Shown: positions 47,930 to 57,164 of the stretch, piece after piece
Layout of the letters: the number at the start of each line of letters is the position of its first letter
How positions within the stretch are numbered: position 1 is the stretch's first letter
Origin: Mayfieldus sp963781495
GTDB lineage: Bacteria; Actinomycetota; Thermoleophilia; Solirubrobacterales; 70-9
Reading direction: 5' to 3'
Assembly: GCA_963781495.1 (NCBI GenBank)
Contig: CAWAFX010000002.1
Location: 558,001-622,000, forward strand
Length of the DNA: 64,000 nt
Notes under the pieces: generated by a model
The model's database searches: none
Told to the model about the DNA's origin: nothing
What the model saw: only the letters and a program-made list of their open reading frames with translations
Translations under genes and position numbers: made by a program

Positions 47930-48844
47930 ATGGCCACCGAAACCACAGCGGCGGCGTTTCGCCGCATCATGGTCGGCTACGACGAGCGGCCCGAAGGCCG
48001 GGACGCCCTTCACCTCGGAAAGGTTTTCGCCGAGGCGACTGGAGCGACCCTCCTTCTGGCTTCTGTCTTCCCCTACCACGAGCAGGGAATCGGCAAGCAG
48101 GACCTCGAGCAGACCCTGCGTGAGGCCGGAGAGCGCGTCTTCGCCCCCGCCCTCGACGAGCTGGGTGAAGCGGCGGAGACCCGGGCACTGGGAAACCGGT
48201 CGGCCACCGATGCGATCAGAGACCTGGCCGCCGAGCAGGACGCGGACCTGATCGTCGTCGGCTCGACCCACCGCGGCTCGTTCGGCCGCGTGCTGCCGGG
48301 AAGCACCGCCCTCCGCCTGCTCAGCGAGAGCGGCTGCCCGGTTGCGGTGGCGCCGAGGGGCTTCGCCGGCTCCGCGGCCGACGACACGATGCACGTGATC
48401 GCGGTCGCCTATGACGGCAGCGAACAGTCAGATGCGGCCCTGGGCGTGGGCTGCGAACTCGCAGCCGACCAGTCCGCGACGATCCGCTTGATCACCGTCA
48501 ACCCACCCCCGCACGGCTACACATTCGCCGCTTATGACCCCCGCATGCGCGACAGCTATCGGGCCGCGATGGACGCAGCGGTAACGCGGATTCCGCCGGA
48601 GGTGCGTCCGCTCGGGCAGCTGCTCGACGGCGACCCGGCGCGGAAGATCCTCGAGATGACCGAGCTCGGCGTCGACCTGCTTGTAATGGGCTCACACGGT
48701 TGGGGGCCATTCGGCCGCATGGCCCTGGGCAGCGTCAGCGCCAAGGTCCTGGCCGAGGCAAGCTGCCCCGTGCTGATGGTCCCGACCCCGGTCGGACGCT
48801 CACTGGAGCCCGAGCCGGCCGGCGCGGACCTCACCTCCGCCTAG
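47930..48844 (+). CDS. Tandem universal stress protein
   Basis: 304 residues from ATG 47930, two Usp domains. Nucleotide loops are VVGSTHRGSFGRVLPGSTA and VMGSHGWGPFGRMALGSVS. Similar in plan to the Usp at 34121. Divergent from the Nramp gene and followed within 22 bp by a ZIP transporter. Confidence 0.92.
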   Translation: MATETTAAAFRRIMVGYDERPEGRDALHLGKVFAEATGATLLLASVFPYHEQGIGKQDLEQTLREAGERVFAPALDELGEAAETRALGNRSATDAIRDLAAEQDADLIVVGSTHRGSFGRVLPGSTALRLLSESGCPVAVAPRGFAGSAADDTMHVIAVAYDGSEQSDAALGVGCELAADQSATIRLITVNPPPHGYTFAAYDPRMRDSYRAAMDAAVTRIPPEVRPLGQLLDGDPARKILEMTELGVDLLVMGSHGWGPFGRMALGSVSAKVLAEASCPVLMVPTPVGRSLEPEPAGADLTSA

Positions 48845-48866
48845 CTCACCGCCACCCTTCCTGTCG

Positions 48867-49601
48867 ATGCTGATCTTGGTCGCAGCCGGGATAGGCACCG
48901 CACTGGCCACCGGCCTGGGCGCCATACCCGTCTGGTTCCTCGGCGAGCGAGCCGAGGTTGTGCGACCGGCTTTGTTGGGTCTGGCCGCCGGAGCGATGAC
49001 GGTGGCTTCGATCTCCGGCCTGCTGCTGCCCGGATTCGATCAGGGGTCGGGGGCCGCCGTTATCGGCGGAGTCATCGCTGGAGTTCTCTTCCTGCTGATC
49101 GCCCGCCGACGCCTCGGACAGCGTGCGAACCTTGGCGAAGAGGGATGGTCGGCGGAGAGCAATCGCACCTCGTTGCTGGTCTTCGTTGTCCTCCTGGCTC
49201 ACAGCCTGCCGGAGGGCCTTGCGATCGGCACCGCGTATGCGTCCGACACCGCGGGTCTCAGCCTGTTCGTAATCGTCGCGATCGCGGTGCAGAACGTCCC
49301 CGAGGGCACGAGCATCGCGATCCCGATGGCCGCGACAGGGTTCAGCCGCACCCGGCAGTTCTGGGCCGCGGTTGCGACCAGTGCACCGCAACCGTTCGGT
49401 GCCGTCGTCGCCTATTTGCTGGTCAGGGATGTCGAGGGATTGCTCCCGATCTCGTTCGGTTTCGCCGCCGGAGCGATGCTGGCGCTTGTCTTGACCGAAC
49501 TGCTGCCTCAGTCGCTGCGGAGCAACTGGCGCAGCGGCTGCGCGGGCTTGACCCTGGGAGCCGCGGCGATGCTCGGGCTCAGCGCTGCGCTGGGGGTCTA
49601 A
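48867..49601 (+). CDS. ZIP-family metal transporter
   Basis: 244 residues, about eight helices. Metal-binding motifs HSLPEGLAIG in TM4 and QNVPEGTSIA in TM5 are characteristic of ZIP/ZupT proteins; the second motif has Asn-Val-Pro-Glu in place of His-Asn. Likely zinc or other divalent cation movement. Probably co-transcribed with the upstream Usp. Confidence 0.9.
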   Translation: MLILVAAGIGTALATGLGAIPVWFLGERAEVVRPALLGLAAGAMTVASISGLLLPGFDQGSGAAVIGGVIAGVLFLLIARRRLGQRANLGEEGWSAESNRTSLLVFVVLLAHSLPEGLAIGTAYASDTAGLSLFVIVAIAVQNVPEGTSIAIPMAATGFSRTRQFWAAVATSAPQPFGAVVAYLLVRDVEGLLPISFGFAAGAMLALVLTELLPQSLRSNWRSGCAGLTLGAAAMLGLSAALGV

Positions 49602-49630
49602 GCTGGATCACAGCCAGTGAAGGGATTCTC

Positions 49631-49741
49631 TTGAGTATCTACACCGCGTCCTTGTTGATCATCTTCGTCCTCGTCATATTGCCGGTCCTTTACTGGATCG
49701 GGCTCGGCGTCAGGAATTTGATCCGCCATCTGGGGCGCTAG
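49631..49741 (+). CDS. 36-residue membrane protein
   Basis: TTG start; a single hydrophobic helix (about 4-24) flanked by a short basic tail ending RHLGR. Lies 29 bp after the ZIP gene and overlaps by 4 bases the stop of the convergent acyl-CoA synthetase gene. Typical of small membrane proteins that accompany transporters; otherwise unknown. Confidence 0.45.
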   Translation: MSIYTASLLIIFVLVILPVLYWIGLGVRNLIRHLGR

Positions 49742-52443
49742 GCCGTGGACCATGCCCGCGGCCAGGAGCGCCGCGGCGGCGCCGCCTCGATCCGAATCCG
49801 GGCGTCGACCGCGACCGCCCCGTCGGTCAGGACCATCACCGGATTCAGGTCGAGCTCGGCGATCTCCTGATGGGCCTCGACCATGGCGCTGGTCCGCAGC
49901 AGCAGCTCCCGCAGAGCCCCAAGGTCGGCCTCGGGGGCACCGCGATATCCGGTCAGCAGCGGATAGGTGGTCAGCGAGCGAAGCATCTCCTCGGCGTCGA
50001 GCCGGGTCAGCGGGCTGAGCCGGACCGCGACGTCGTTTAGAAGCTCGGCTTCGACACCGCCCGCCCCGCAGGCGATCACCGGGCCGAAGACGTCGTCGCC
50101 CACGACTCCGACCAGCATCTCGACACCGTTCTCGACCATCGCCTGGACCAGGAAGGCCTCGCGCTCGAGCCCGGCCCGGCGCAACCCGTCGTCGATGCCG
50201 GCCGCGGCGTCGGAGACCTGCTGGCGACCCGACAAACCCAGCCGCACCGCGCCGAGGTCGGTCTTGTGGACGATCTCGGGACCGAGCGCCTTCAGCGCCA
50301 CACTGCCGCCGATCTCCTGCGCCGCGTCGGCGGCCGCCTGAGGGTCATCGGCGAGCCGCCACTTTGCCAGCTCGATCCCGTAAGCCTCGAGCAGTCGGTG
50401 CAGGCGCTCGAAATCGAGCCAGCCCTCCCCTTCCTGAAGTCCCTCGGCGATCGCCGCGGCGGCGACGTCGGGGGAAAGGTCGTCGAAATCCGGCGGGTCC
50501 TCGACCGGGCGCCGGCGCCATTCCGCGTGGTGCACGACGCGCGCCAGGGCGTGGGCACCATGCTCGGGATAGAGGTAGGTGGGCACGCCCCCCTTGGCGA
50601 TCATCGCCGCCTGGTCGCGGGTCGACATGAACACCGCCTGGACCGGGATCGGCCTCGGCAGCTCCCGGACCGCATCGTCCACCGCGGCGGCGACGTCCTC
50701 GGCCTTGATCAGCAGCGGCCGCACGAAGATCACGATCAGCGCGTCCAGCTGCTCCCATGCGGCCAGCGCCACGATCGCCTCGCGATACTGCTGCGCAGTC
50801 GCGGTGGCGATCATGTCGACCGGGTTGCCGAGCGACGCCTCCGGGGGCAGAAGCTCCCCCAACCGCTTCTGGATCTCGTCGGGTACAGGAGGCAGCTCGA
50901 GCCCCGCCGCTTCACAGGCGTCGGCACACATGATTCCGGGCCCGCCGGCATTGGTCAGCACCGCGACGCGGCGGCCCTCCGGTAGCGGCTGGTTGGCAAG
51001 CAGGGAGGCCACATCCAACATCTCCGCCAGGCTGTCGGTGCGAATCACGCCGGCCTGCTGGAAGAGCGCGTCGACGGTCACGTCGGATGCGGCGAGCATC
51101 GCACCCGTGTGGGAGCTGGTGGCACGAGCCCCGGCCTGCGAGCGTCCGCTCTTGACGACGATCACCGGCTTGCTTCGTCCCACCCTCGGCGCGACGCGGG
51201 AAAAGCGGCGCGGATCGCTGAACGACTCGATGTAGAGCAACGCCACGTCGGTGGCGGAGTCCGACTCCCAGTACTCGAGCATGTCGTTGGCGGTGATGTC
51301 GGCGCGGTTTCCGACCGAAGCGAACGAGGAGAGGCCGAGGTTGCGATCGCCCGAGAGTTCGATGAACGCGAGGCCGAGGGCGCCGCTCTGGGAGATGAAG
51401 CCGACGTTGCCCGCTTCCGGCATCCCGGGCGCGAAGGTCGCGTTCAGCCGTACGTCGCTGGCGCTGTTGAGAACGCCGAGGCAGTTGGGGCCCACCAATC
51501 GCATACCCCCTTCGCGGCAGATCTCCAGCAGCTCTCGCTGGCGCTCGGCCCCCTCCCTCCCGACCTCGGCGAACCCGGCCGAGATCACCACCACCGCCGG
51601 CACCCCCACCTCCGCACATTTCCTCGCCACCTCGTTCACCGCCGGCGCGGGGACGGCGATCACCGCAAGGTCGATCGACTCCGGGATATCGCCGACGCTC
51701 TCGAAGGCCCGCACCGACTGCACGACCTCGGCTTCGCGGTTGACCGGATAGGCGGCGCCTGCGAAGCCCCCCTCGAGCAGGTTGTGAAAGATCTGCCCGC
51801 CCACCGTGCCCCGCTCCCGCGACGCTCCGACCACCGCAACCGACTCGGGACTGATGAAGTGACCCATGGCCGCGGCAGCGGCGACCCGATCGCGATCCTC
51901 GAAACGCTCCATCGCCTCGGGGCTGAACGAGGTCGGCAGCTCGACCCGAATCGACCCCGGCAGCGAGCGCACCTCGACCGGAAAGCCGCTCTCCCGGAAG
52001 ACCTCGATCATGCGGTGGTTCTCGGGCAGGACCTCGGCTTCGAAGGTCTCGATGCCGTTGTCCTTCGCCACCTGGGCCAGGTGGGCCAGCATGATCGTGC
52101 CGAGCCCCCTTCCCTGTAGCGCGTCGCTGACCGCGAACGCGACCTCGGCGCGGTCCTCAGAGCTGCGGAAGTAGGCGCCGTGGCCGAGCGGCACCGCGTC
52201 CTCTCCTCTGGTGGCGACGAGGCCGTAGCGGTCCGCGTAGTCGACGTCGACCGCGAGATCGGCCTGGGCATCGACATTGGCCGCCGCGGTGAAGAACCGA
52301 AGCCCGCGCGAGGCGTCGGTCAGAGCAGCGAAGAAGTCTGCAAGCGCCCCCCGGTCCTGGTCGCGAACGGGTCGGACGTGGACGGTCGAACCGTCGCGCA
52401 GGATGACGTCGGCCTCGCGGCTTGCCGGATATCCATTGCTCAT
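49738..52443 (-). CDS. GNAT-ADP-forming acyl-CoA synthetase fusion (protein acetyltransferase-like)
   Basis: 901 residues from MSNGYPASR (an ATG 12 nt upstream is also possible). N-terminal GNAT domain (~1-165) with acetyl-CoA loop ALQGRGLGTIMLAHLA, then the CoA-binding and ligase domains of ADP-forming acetyl-CoA synthetase (VGASRERGTVGG, GPNCLGVLN, SHTG with the phospho-His), and a C-terminal ATP-grasp domain (VALKALGPEIVHKTDLGAVRLGL). The family acetylates lysines of enzymes such as acetyl-CoA synthetase in response to energy state; whether the ligase half is active is unknown. Confidence 0.9.
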   Translation of the reverse strand: MSNGYPASREADVILRDGSTVHVRPVRDQDRGALADFFAALTDASRGLRFFTAAANVDAQADLAVDVDYADRYGLVATRGEDAVPLGHGAYFRSSEDRAEVAFAVSDALQGRGLGTIMLAHLAQVAKDNGIETFEAEVLPENHRMIEVFRESGFPVEVRSLPGSIRVELPTSFSPEAMERFEDRDRVAAAAAMGHFISPESVAVVGASRERGTVGGQIFHNLLEGGFAGAAYPVNREAEVVQSVRAFESVGDIPESIDLAVIAVPAPAVNEVARKCAEVGVPAVVVISAGFAEVGREGAERQRELLEICREGGMRLVGPNCLGVLNSASDVRLNATFAPGMPEAGNVGFISQSGALGLAFIELSGDRNLGLSSFASVGNRADITANDMLEYWESDSATDVALLYIESFSDPRRFSRVAPRVGRSKPVIVVKSGRSQAGARATSSHTGAMLAASDVTVDALFQQAGVIRTDSLAEMLDVASLLANQPLPEGRRVAVLTNAGGPGIMCADACEAAGLELPPVPDEIQKRLGELLPPEASLGNPVDMIATATAQQYREAIVALAAWEQLDALIVIFVRPLLIKAEDVAAAVDDAVRELPRPIPVQAVFMSTRDQAAMIAKGGVPTYLYPEHGAHALARVVHHAEWRRRPVEDPPDFDDLSPDVAAAAIAEGLQEGEGWLDFERLHRLLEAYGIELAKWRLADDPQAAADAAQEIGGSVALKALGPEIVHKTDLGAVRLGLSGRQQVSDAAAGIDDGLRRAGLEREAFLVQAMVENGVEMLVGVVGDDVFGPVIACGAGGVEAELLNDVAVRLSPLTRLDAEEMLRSLTTYPLLTGYRGAPEADLGALRELLLRTSAMVEAHQEIAELDLNPVMVLTDGAVAVDARIRIEAAPPRRSWPRAWSTA

Positions 52444-52476
52444 ACGAGATCCCATCTTCCGCCATAGAGTCGCCAC

Positions 52477-53487
52477 GTGGACGTAGGGCTTGCAGTCGCG
52501 ATCCTGCTCGCCGTCGCCTTCGCGGCAACCAACGGTCTGCACGACGCCTCGAACGCGATCGCGACCCTGGTCGCAACCCGGGCCGCGAGTCCGCTGCAGG
52601 CATCCTCCTGGCCTCGGTCTTCAACCTCCTGGGACCGGTGCTGGTCGGCACCGCGGTCGCGGAGACGATCGGCGGCATCGTCACCGTTTCGCCATCGGCG
52701 GCCACGGCGGTGATCGGATCCGGGCTCGCGGCGGCGGTGGTCTGGAATCTCGTCACCTGGCGGCTCGGCCTACCGTCGAGCTCCGGACACGCCCTCGTCG
52801 GTGGGCTGGTGGGCGCAAGCCTGGTCGAAGGGGGCATCGACGCCGTGCGCTGGGGCGGCCTCGACGGCTGGCATCCGGTCGGGGTCTTCGGCACCCTGAT
52901 CGCCCTCGCGATCTCGCCGCCGCTGGGGGCGCTGGGGGCACTGGTCGTGATCCGGTCTCTGCGGAGGATCGCGCGCCGCGCGACGCGGCGCTGGGCGCTC
53001 GCCGGTTCGCGGTGGCCAGTGGGTGATGTCGGCGGCGCTGGCTTTCAGCCATGGCGCCAACGACGCCCAGAAGTCGGTCGGCGTGGTCGCGGCCCTGCTG
53101 CTCGCCAACGGGCGCATCGACTCCCTGGCTGCGCCGACCTGGGTGACGGTGATCTGCGCGGCCGCCCTTACCGCCGGCACGGCGCTGGGCGGTTGGCGGA
53201 TCATTAGGACCGTGGGCCGCCGCATCTATCGCATCCAGCCGATCGAGGGCTTGAGCAGCCAGACTGCCTCGTCGGCGATCATCCTCGGCGCCTCGTTCGC
53301 CGGCGCGCCGACTTCCACGACCCAGGTCGTCGCGTCCTCGGTGGTCGGCATCGGCGCCGGGCGGCGACGCCTGCATCACGTGCGCTGGGCGATCGTCCGC
53401 CAGATGGGCCTGGCCTGGCTGGTGACGATGCCGATCACCGCCGCGATCGCGGTCGCCGTTTTCGAACTCGTGGAGTGGTTGACGTGA
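52477..53487 (+). CDS. PiT-family inorganic phosphate transporter (two frameshifts as sequenced)
   Basis: Low-affinity phosphate/metal symporter. Signatures ATNGLHDASNAIA and SHGANDAQKS are present, with ~10 helices. The frame changes near 52602 (one G missing in a CAGGC run) and back near 52990 (one base extra); joining gives a normal ~336-residue protein. Stop overlaps the DUF47 gene start (GTGA). Short range between the shifts suggests sequencing errors. Confidence 0.85.
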
Positions 53488-54095
53488 AGCGCAGCCACTG
53501 GTTCCTGCCCAGCTCACCCGATGTGCTCGGACTCCTGCGGCGCCAGATCGCGGTGACCATCGAGGGCGTCGACGCCTTCGCCGCCTGGGCCGCCGGGGAC
53601 GAAGCCGCGGCCGCGGCCCTGCGCGATGCCGAGCATCGCGGCGACACCGCCAAGTGGGAGCTGCTGGGCGCGCTGCGGGAAGCATTCGTGATTCCGCTGG
53701 AGCCCGAGGACCTGTTCGCCCTCTCGCGCGGCATCGACTGGATCCTCAATTACGCCCGCGACCTGGTCAGCGAATCGGAGGTCATGCACTGTCCGCCCGA
53801 CCCCGGAATCGCCGAGATGGCGGCGCTGCTGGCCGAGACGGTGGTCCACATCGACGAGGCGGTCGCCGAGCTGGGCTCGGAGGGAGGGGATGCCAGCGCG
53901 CCGGCCCAAGCGGCGATCCGAGCGGAGCGGCGGCTGGAGGGCGCCTACTACCGTGGCATGGCGACCCTGCTCGAGGTCACCGACATGCGCGAGCGCATCG
54001 CCCGCCGCGAGCTCTACCGCCGCTGCTCGCGGATCGGAGAGATCGTGATCGACGTCGCCGAACGGGTGATGTACTCGGTCATAAAGGAGAGCTGA
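53484..54095 (+). CDS. DUF47/PhoU-like phosphate transport accessory protein
   Basis: 203 residues, all helical, GTG start coupled to the PiT stop. Pattern of conserved acid/His residues in AEHRGDTAKWELLG, LFALSRGIDWILNYARDL and MRERIARRELYRR is that of the PIT accessory family (PF01865). Controls PiT activity in characterised cases. Confidence 0.9.
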   Translation: MKRSHWFLPSSPDVLGLLRRQIAVTIEGVDAFAAWAAGDEAAAAALRDAEHRGDTAKWELLGALREAFVIPLEPEDLFALSRGIDWILNYARDLVSESEVMHCPPDPGIAEMAALLAETVVHIDEAVAELGSEGGDASAPAQAAIRAERRLEGAYYRGMATLLEVTDMRERIARRELYRRCSRIGEIVIDVAERVMYSVIKES

Positions 54096-54107
54096 GGTCC
54101 GGCGGGC

Positions 54108-55334
54108 TCAGCCGGTGTTCGGGGCGAGGTCGATGTCGATGCGCACCGAGTTGTCGAACTCGACCTCCAATGGAGGCAGCGCCTCTTCGGCGATCCTCGC
54201 CAGGTAGGGAGCGAGAAATCTGCCGGCTACCTTGCCGGGCGGCCACCAGATCGGCTGTGCGCTGGCCAGGAACGCGTCCCCGTGACCGCCGGCGATCTCC
54301 GCGCGCATGTACTCCGGCGCCTCCCCGGTCAGCAGCAATCCGCGTAGCACCGGGCGGAAAGGCAACGGCTCCACATCGACGCCGGCGGCCCTGGCGATCT
54401 CGGTGGCCACGGTGTCGGCCTGCTGGGCCGCGATCCCGCCCTGCTTGATCGGAAACGCGGTCACGTCTCCCGCCGCATAGACACCGGACCCTTGCCGGAC
54501 CTGGCAGCGCTCGTCGACCGGCAGAAAGCCTTCGTCGTCCTGCGGCAGACCGGCGAGCTGCGGGCCCATCGGCCGGGGAAGGGTCACCACGCGGTCGGCG
54601 GGCAGTCGTCCTTCCGGGACCAGCTTCAGGCCCTCCTCGTCCAGCTCGCTGACATAGGTGTCGCTGAGCAGCCTGATGCCACGGTCGGCAAGCAGCTCGC
54701 GCACCGCTTCCGATCCCTGAGGGCCGAACATCTCCAGCGGCGCCGCCTCCGAGGTGACCAGCGTCAGCTCGGCGTCGGTCTTGCCCTCCGCGGCCAGCCA
54801 GGTTGCGGTCATCAGCGCCAGCTCGTAAAGCGGCAGCGCCCAACCGGCGCCAGCGGCGAGAACGAAGGCCACCCTGCGCAGCGCGCCGACCTCGAGGCCG
54901 GCGAGCAACTGCCGCATCGCGAGGGCGCCGCTGGGGTGACCGAACGTCAGCGCTCCCGGCAGCCATTCGACGTGGCGGGCGCCACAGGCGACCAGCAGGG
55001 CGTCGAAGTGGATCTCCTCCCCGGCGTCGTTCAGCGCCACCCGGCCGTCCGCGTCGACGCGGGCGAGCTTTCCGATCTGCAGCTCGGCTCCCTGGTCGGC
55101 GGCGATCTGGGCGAGGTCGAAGCGATACACGCGTCCGCGATCGAACGGCTCGGCGATCGCCATCGGCCGGTAGACGAAGTCGGGATCCGGCGTCAGCAGC
55201 AGCGGCGAGACCCGCTCCTCAGCGAGCTGATGTAGCACCAGCAGCGCCTCAAGCGCCGCGACCCCGCCGCCGGCGATCAAGACCCTGGACGGGCGGTGCC
55301 CGGTCTGGCTCGCTGAAGAGGACATGCCCTCCAC
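54108..55334 (-). CDS. NDH-2-like FAD oxidoreductase, paralogue of the 35034 gene
   Basis: 408 residues: VLIAGGGVAALEALLVL (FAD), DFVYRPMAIAEPF, a second nucleotide-binding region near 165, VYAAGDVTAFPIKQGG, and the WWPPGKVAGRFLAPYL tail shared with the 35034 protein. Both lack the redox Cys of sulfide:quinone reductases. Convergent with the DUF47 gene. A quinone-linked dehydrogenase is likely. Confidence 0.85.
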   Translation of the reverse strand: MEGMSSSASQTGHRPSRVLIAGGGVAALEALLVLHQLAEERVSPLLLTPDPDFVYRPMAIAEPFDRGRVYRFDLAQIAADQGAELQIGKLARVDADGRVALNDAGEEIHFDALLVACGARHVEWLPGALTFGHPSGALAMRQLLAGLEVGALRRVAFVLAAGAGWALPLYELALMTATWLAAEGKTDAELTLVTSEAAPLEMFGPQGSEAVRELLADRGIRLLSDTYVSELDEEGLKLVPEGRLPADRVVTLPRPMGPQLAGLPQDDEGFLPVDERCQVRQGSGVYAAGDVTAFPIKQGGIAAQQADTVATEIARAAGVDVEPLPFRPVLRGLLLTGEAPEYMRAEIAGGHGDAFLASAQPIWWPPGKVAGRFLAPYLARIAEEALPPLEVEFDNSVRIDIDLAPNTG

Positions 55335-55386
55335 CCTAATGACAGCGCGCCGACTCTCCCGGCCCGGTAACGCCTACGATCGGCTC

Positions 55387-56310
55387 GTGGCACGGATCAC
55401 CGTCTTCTCTCCGCATCCGCTTCTCTCGATCGCGATCGAGGACCGTGGCAGCGAGGGCGACGACATCCATGTCCATCCCGCGGGCCAGGGGGTTTGGGTG
55501 GCCAGGATGGCGGGCGAGCTCGGAGCCGACCCGGTCCTTTGCGGCTTCATCGGCGGCGAGGTGGGCGCCTTGCTGGGGCCGCTGCTCGAAGAGCTTCCGG
55601 GCGAACGCCGGATGATCGCGACCAGCGGCAACAGCGGCTGCTACATCCAGGATCGCCGGGGCGGCGAGCGGCGTCTGGTCTCCGAGGCGCACAGCCCACC
55701 GCCGTCCCGCCACGAGCTCGACGAGCTCGTCTCCACCACCTGCGCGGTGGCGCTCGACTCAGAGGCTCTGGTGATCTGCAACCCCTTTCCGGCCGACGGC
55801 ATCCCGCTCGACGTCTACGGGAGCCTGGTCGCCGACGTAGGCGGCAGCGGCACGCCGGTGCTGGTCGACCTCTCCTCGCCGCGGCTCGAGAGCGCGCTTG
55901 AGGGCGGGCCCGACCTGGTGAAGATCAACGACTGGGAGCTGGCCGAGTTCGTTTCCGGTCCGGTCGGGACATCCGCCGAACTGCGGGCCGGTGCGGAGCG
56001 GCTGCGCGACGCCGGGGCCAAGCTGGTCATCGTCACCAGGGGGGAGAAACCGGCTCTGGTGCTCGACGGCGACCAGGCCTGGACCCTGACCACACCGGGG
56101 TTCGAGCGCGGCTTTCGCGAGGGTTGCGGCGACTCGATGATGGGCGCGGTCGCCGCCCGGCTTGCGGCGGGGGACGACTGGCCTGCCGCGGTGAGGATCG
56201 GAGCTGCAGCGGGGGCAGCCAACTTCCTCCGCCACGGGCTCGGCAGCAGCTCTGATGCGGTGATCGCCGACCTTGTCGACAAGGTCAGCCTGGTTCCCGC
56301 GGGCCCCTAA
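55387..56310 (+). CDS. PfkB-family sugar kinase
   Basis: 307 residues from GTG 55387. PfkB-fold signatures: a GQGVWVARMAGELG region near 38-50 and the catalytic-anion-hole motif as GCGDSMMGAVAARLA (usual GAGD has Cys for Ala; the catalytic Asp is kept). Resembles 1-phosphofructokinase/tagatose-6-phosphate kinase types. DosR-regulated PfkB occurs in mycobacteria. Confidence 0.88.
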   Translation: MARITVFSPHPLLSIAIEDRGSEGDDIHVHPAGQGVWVARMAGELGADPVLCGFIGGEVGALLGPLLEELPGERRMIATSGNSGCYIQDRRGGERRLVSEAHSPPPSRHELDELVSTTCAVALDSEALVICNPFPADGIPLDVYGSLVADVGGSGTPVLVDLSSPRLESALEGGPDLVKINDWELAEFVSGPVGTSAELRAGAERLRDAGAKLVIVTRGEKPALVLDGDQAWTLTTPGFERGFREGCGDSMMGAVAARLAAGDDWPAAVRIGAAAGAANFLRHGLGSSSDAVIADLVDKVSLVPAGP

Positions 56311-57035
56311 AGCACCTCGAAAGGGGCTTCCAGCTGCTCGCCTCGCACGATCGCCGCCGGCGCCTGCTCGGCGATCCAATCGAGATGGGGACGAAGCAGC
56401 TCGACGCCTTGGAGTACCTCGAGCGCGGCCGAGACACGGACCGGCCTGCCGGCCAGCGAGGAGTGGGCATCACTGCCGAGGACGTGGACCAGGCCGCGTT
56501 TCGCCAGCGCCAGGATGCCCGGGGCGATCTCCGCCTGCAGCAGGAAGTCCGCGGTCACCTGGACCAGGGCCCCCTCCTGCACCAGCTCCGCCAGGCGCTC
56601 GCCGAGGTCGGCGGAGGGGTGGCGCTCGGGATGGGCGATCAGGGCCCGGTAGCCGCGCTCTCCCAAATGCCGTACCCGCCGCAGCAGCGAATCCGAGAGC
56701 GGGCCGGGGGCGGGCTCGAGCAGGACCCAGGCTCCGTCCCCGAGGGTCACCCGGGCCAGCTCCTTGGCCTCCAACCCTTCGACGGCGGTCTCCGCGACCT
56801 CGCCTCCCGCGATCACCGAGACCGGTATTCGCTCCCGCTCGAGCTCGGCTTGCAGCTCGGCGGCCCGCGGCTCGATCTCCCCGATGCGGACGTCGTGATC
56901 GTGACGGATGTGCGGGGTGGCGCAGATCGCCTCGATCCCGTCCTCGAAAGCCTGCCGTGCCATGCCGACGCTGTCGGAGATCTCGGCCGCCCCGTCGTCG
57001 ACGCCGGGCAGGATGTGGCAGTGGAGGTCGATCAC
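56307..57035 (-). CDS. PHP-domain phosphatase, CpsB/CapC-like
   Basis: 242 residues with metal-binding motifs of the PHP fold: MIDLHCHILPGVDDGA (HxH), ATPHIRHDHD, IAHPERHP and GSDAHSS. Similar to CpsB/YwqE tyrosine-protein phosphatases that act on capsule-assembly kinases. Its 3' end overlaps that of pfkB by 4 nt (convergent). Substrate not proven. Confidence 0.85.
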   Translation of the reverse strand: MIDLHCHILPGVDDGAAEISDSVGMARQAFEDGIEAICATPHIRHDHDVRIGEIEPRAAELQAELERERIPVSVIAGGEVAETAVEGLEAKELARVTLGDGAWVLLEPAPGPLSDSLLRRVRHLGERGYRALIAHPERHPSADLGERLAELVQEGALVQVTADFLLQAEIAPGILALAKRGLVHVLGSDAHSSLAGRPVRVSAALEVLQGVELLRPHLDWIAEQAPAAIVRGEQLEAPFEVL

Positions 57036-57164
57036 CTTGCCCCGCGCAGCCTAAGGCGGGTCGGCGAGATCCGTAGCGAGCACGGTCGGGCTGTGGGATT
57101 CCGCGGATGAATCGGCCCCCGGCGGCGCCATAGGCTGAGCTCACAGAAGAAACGAGGAATCGCG

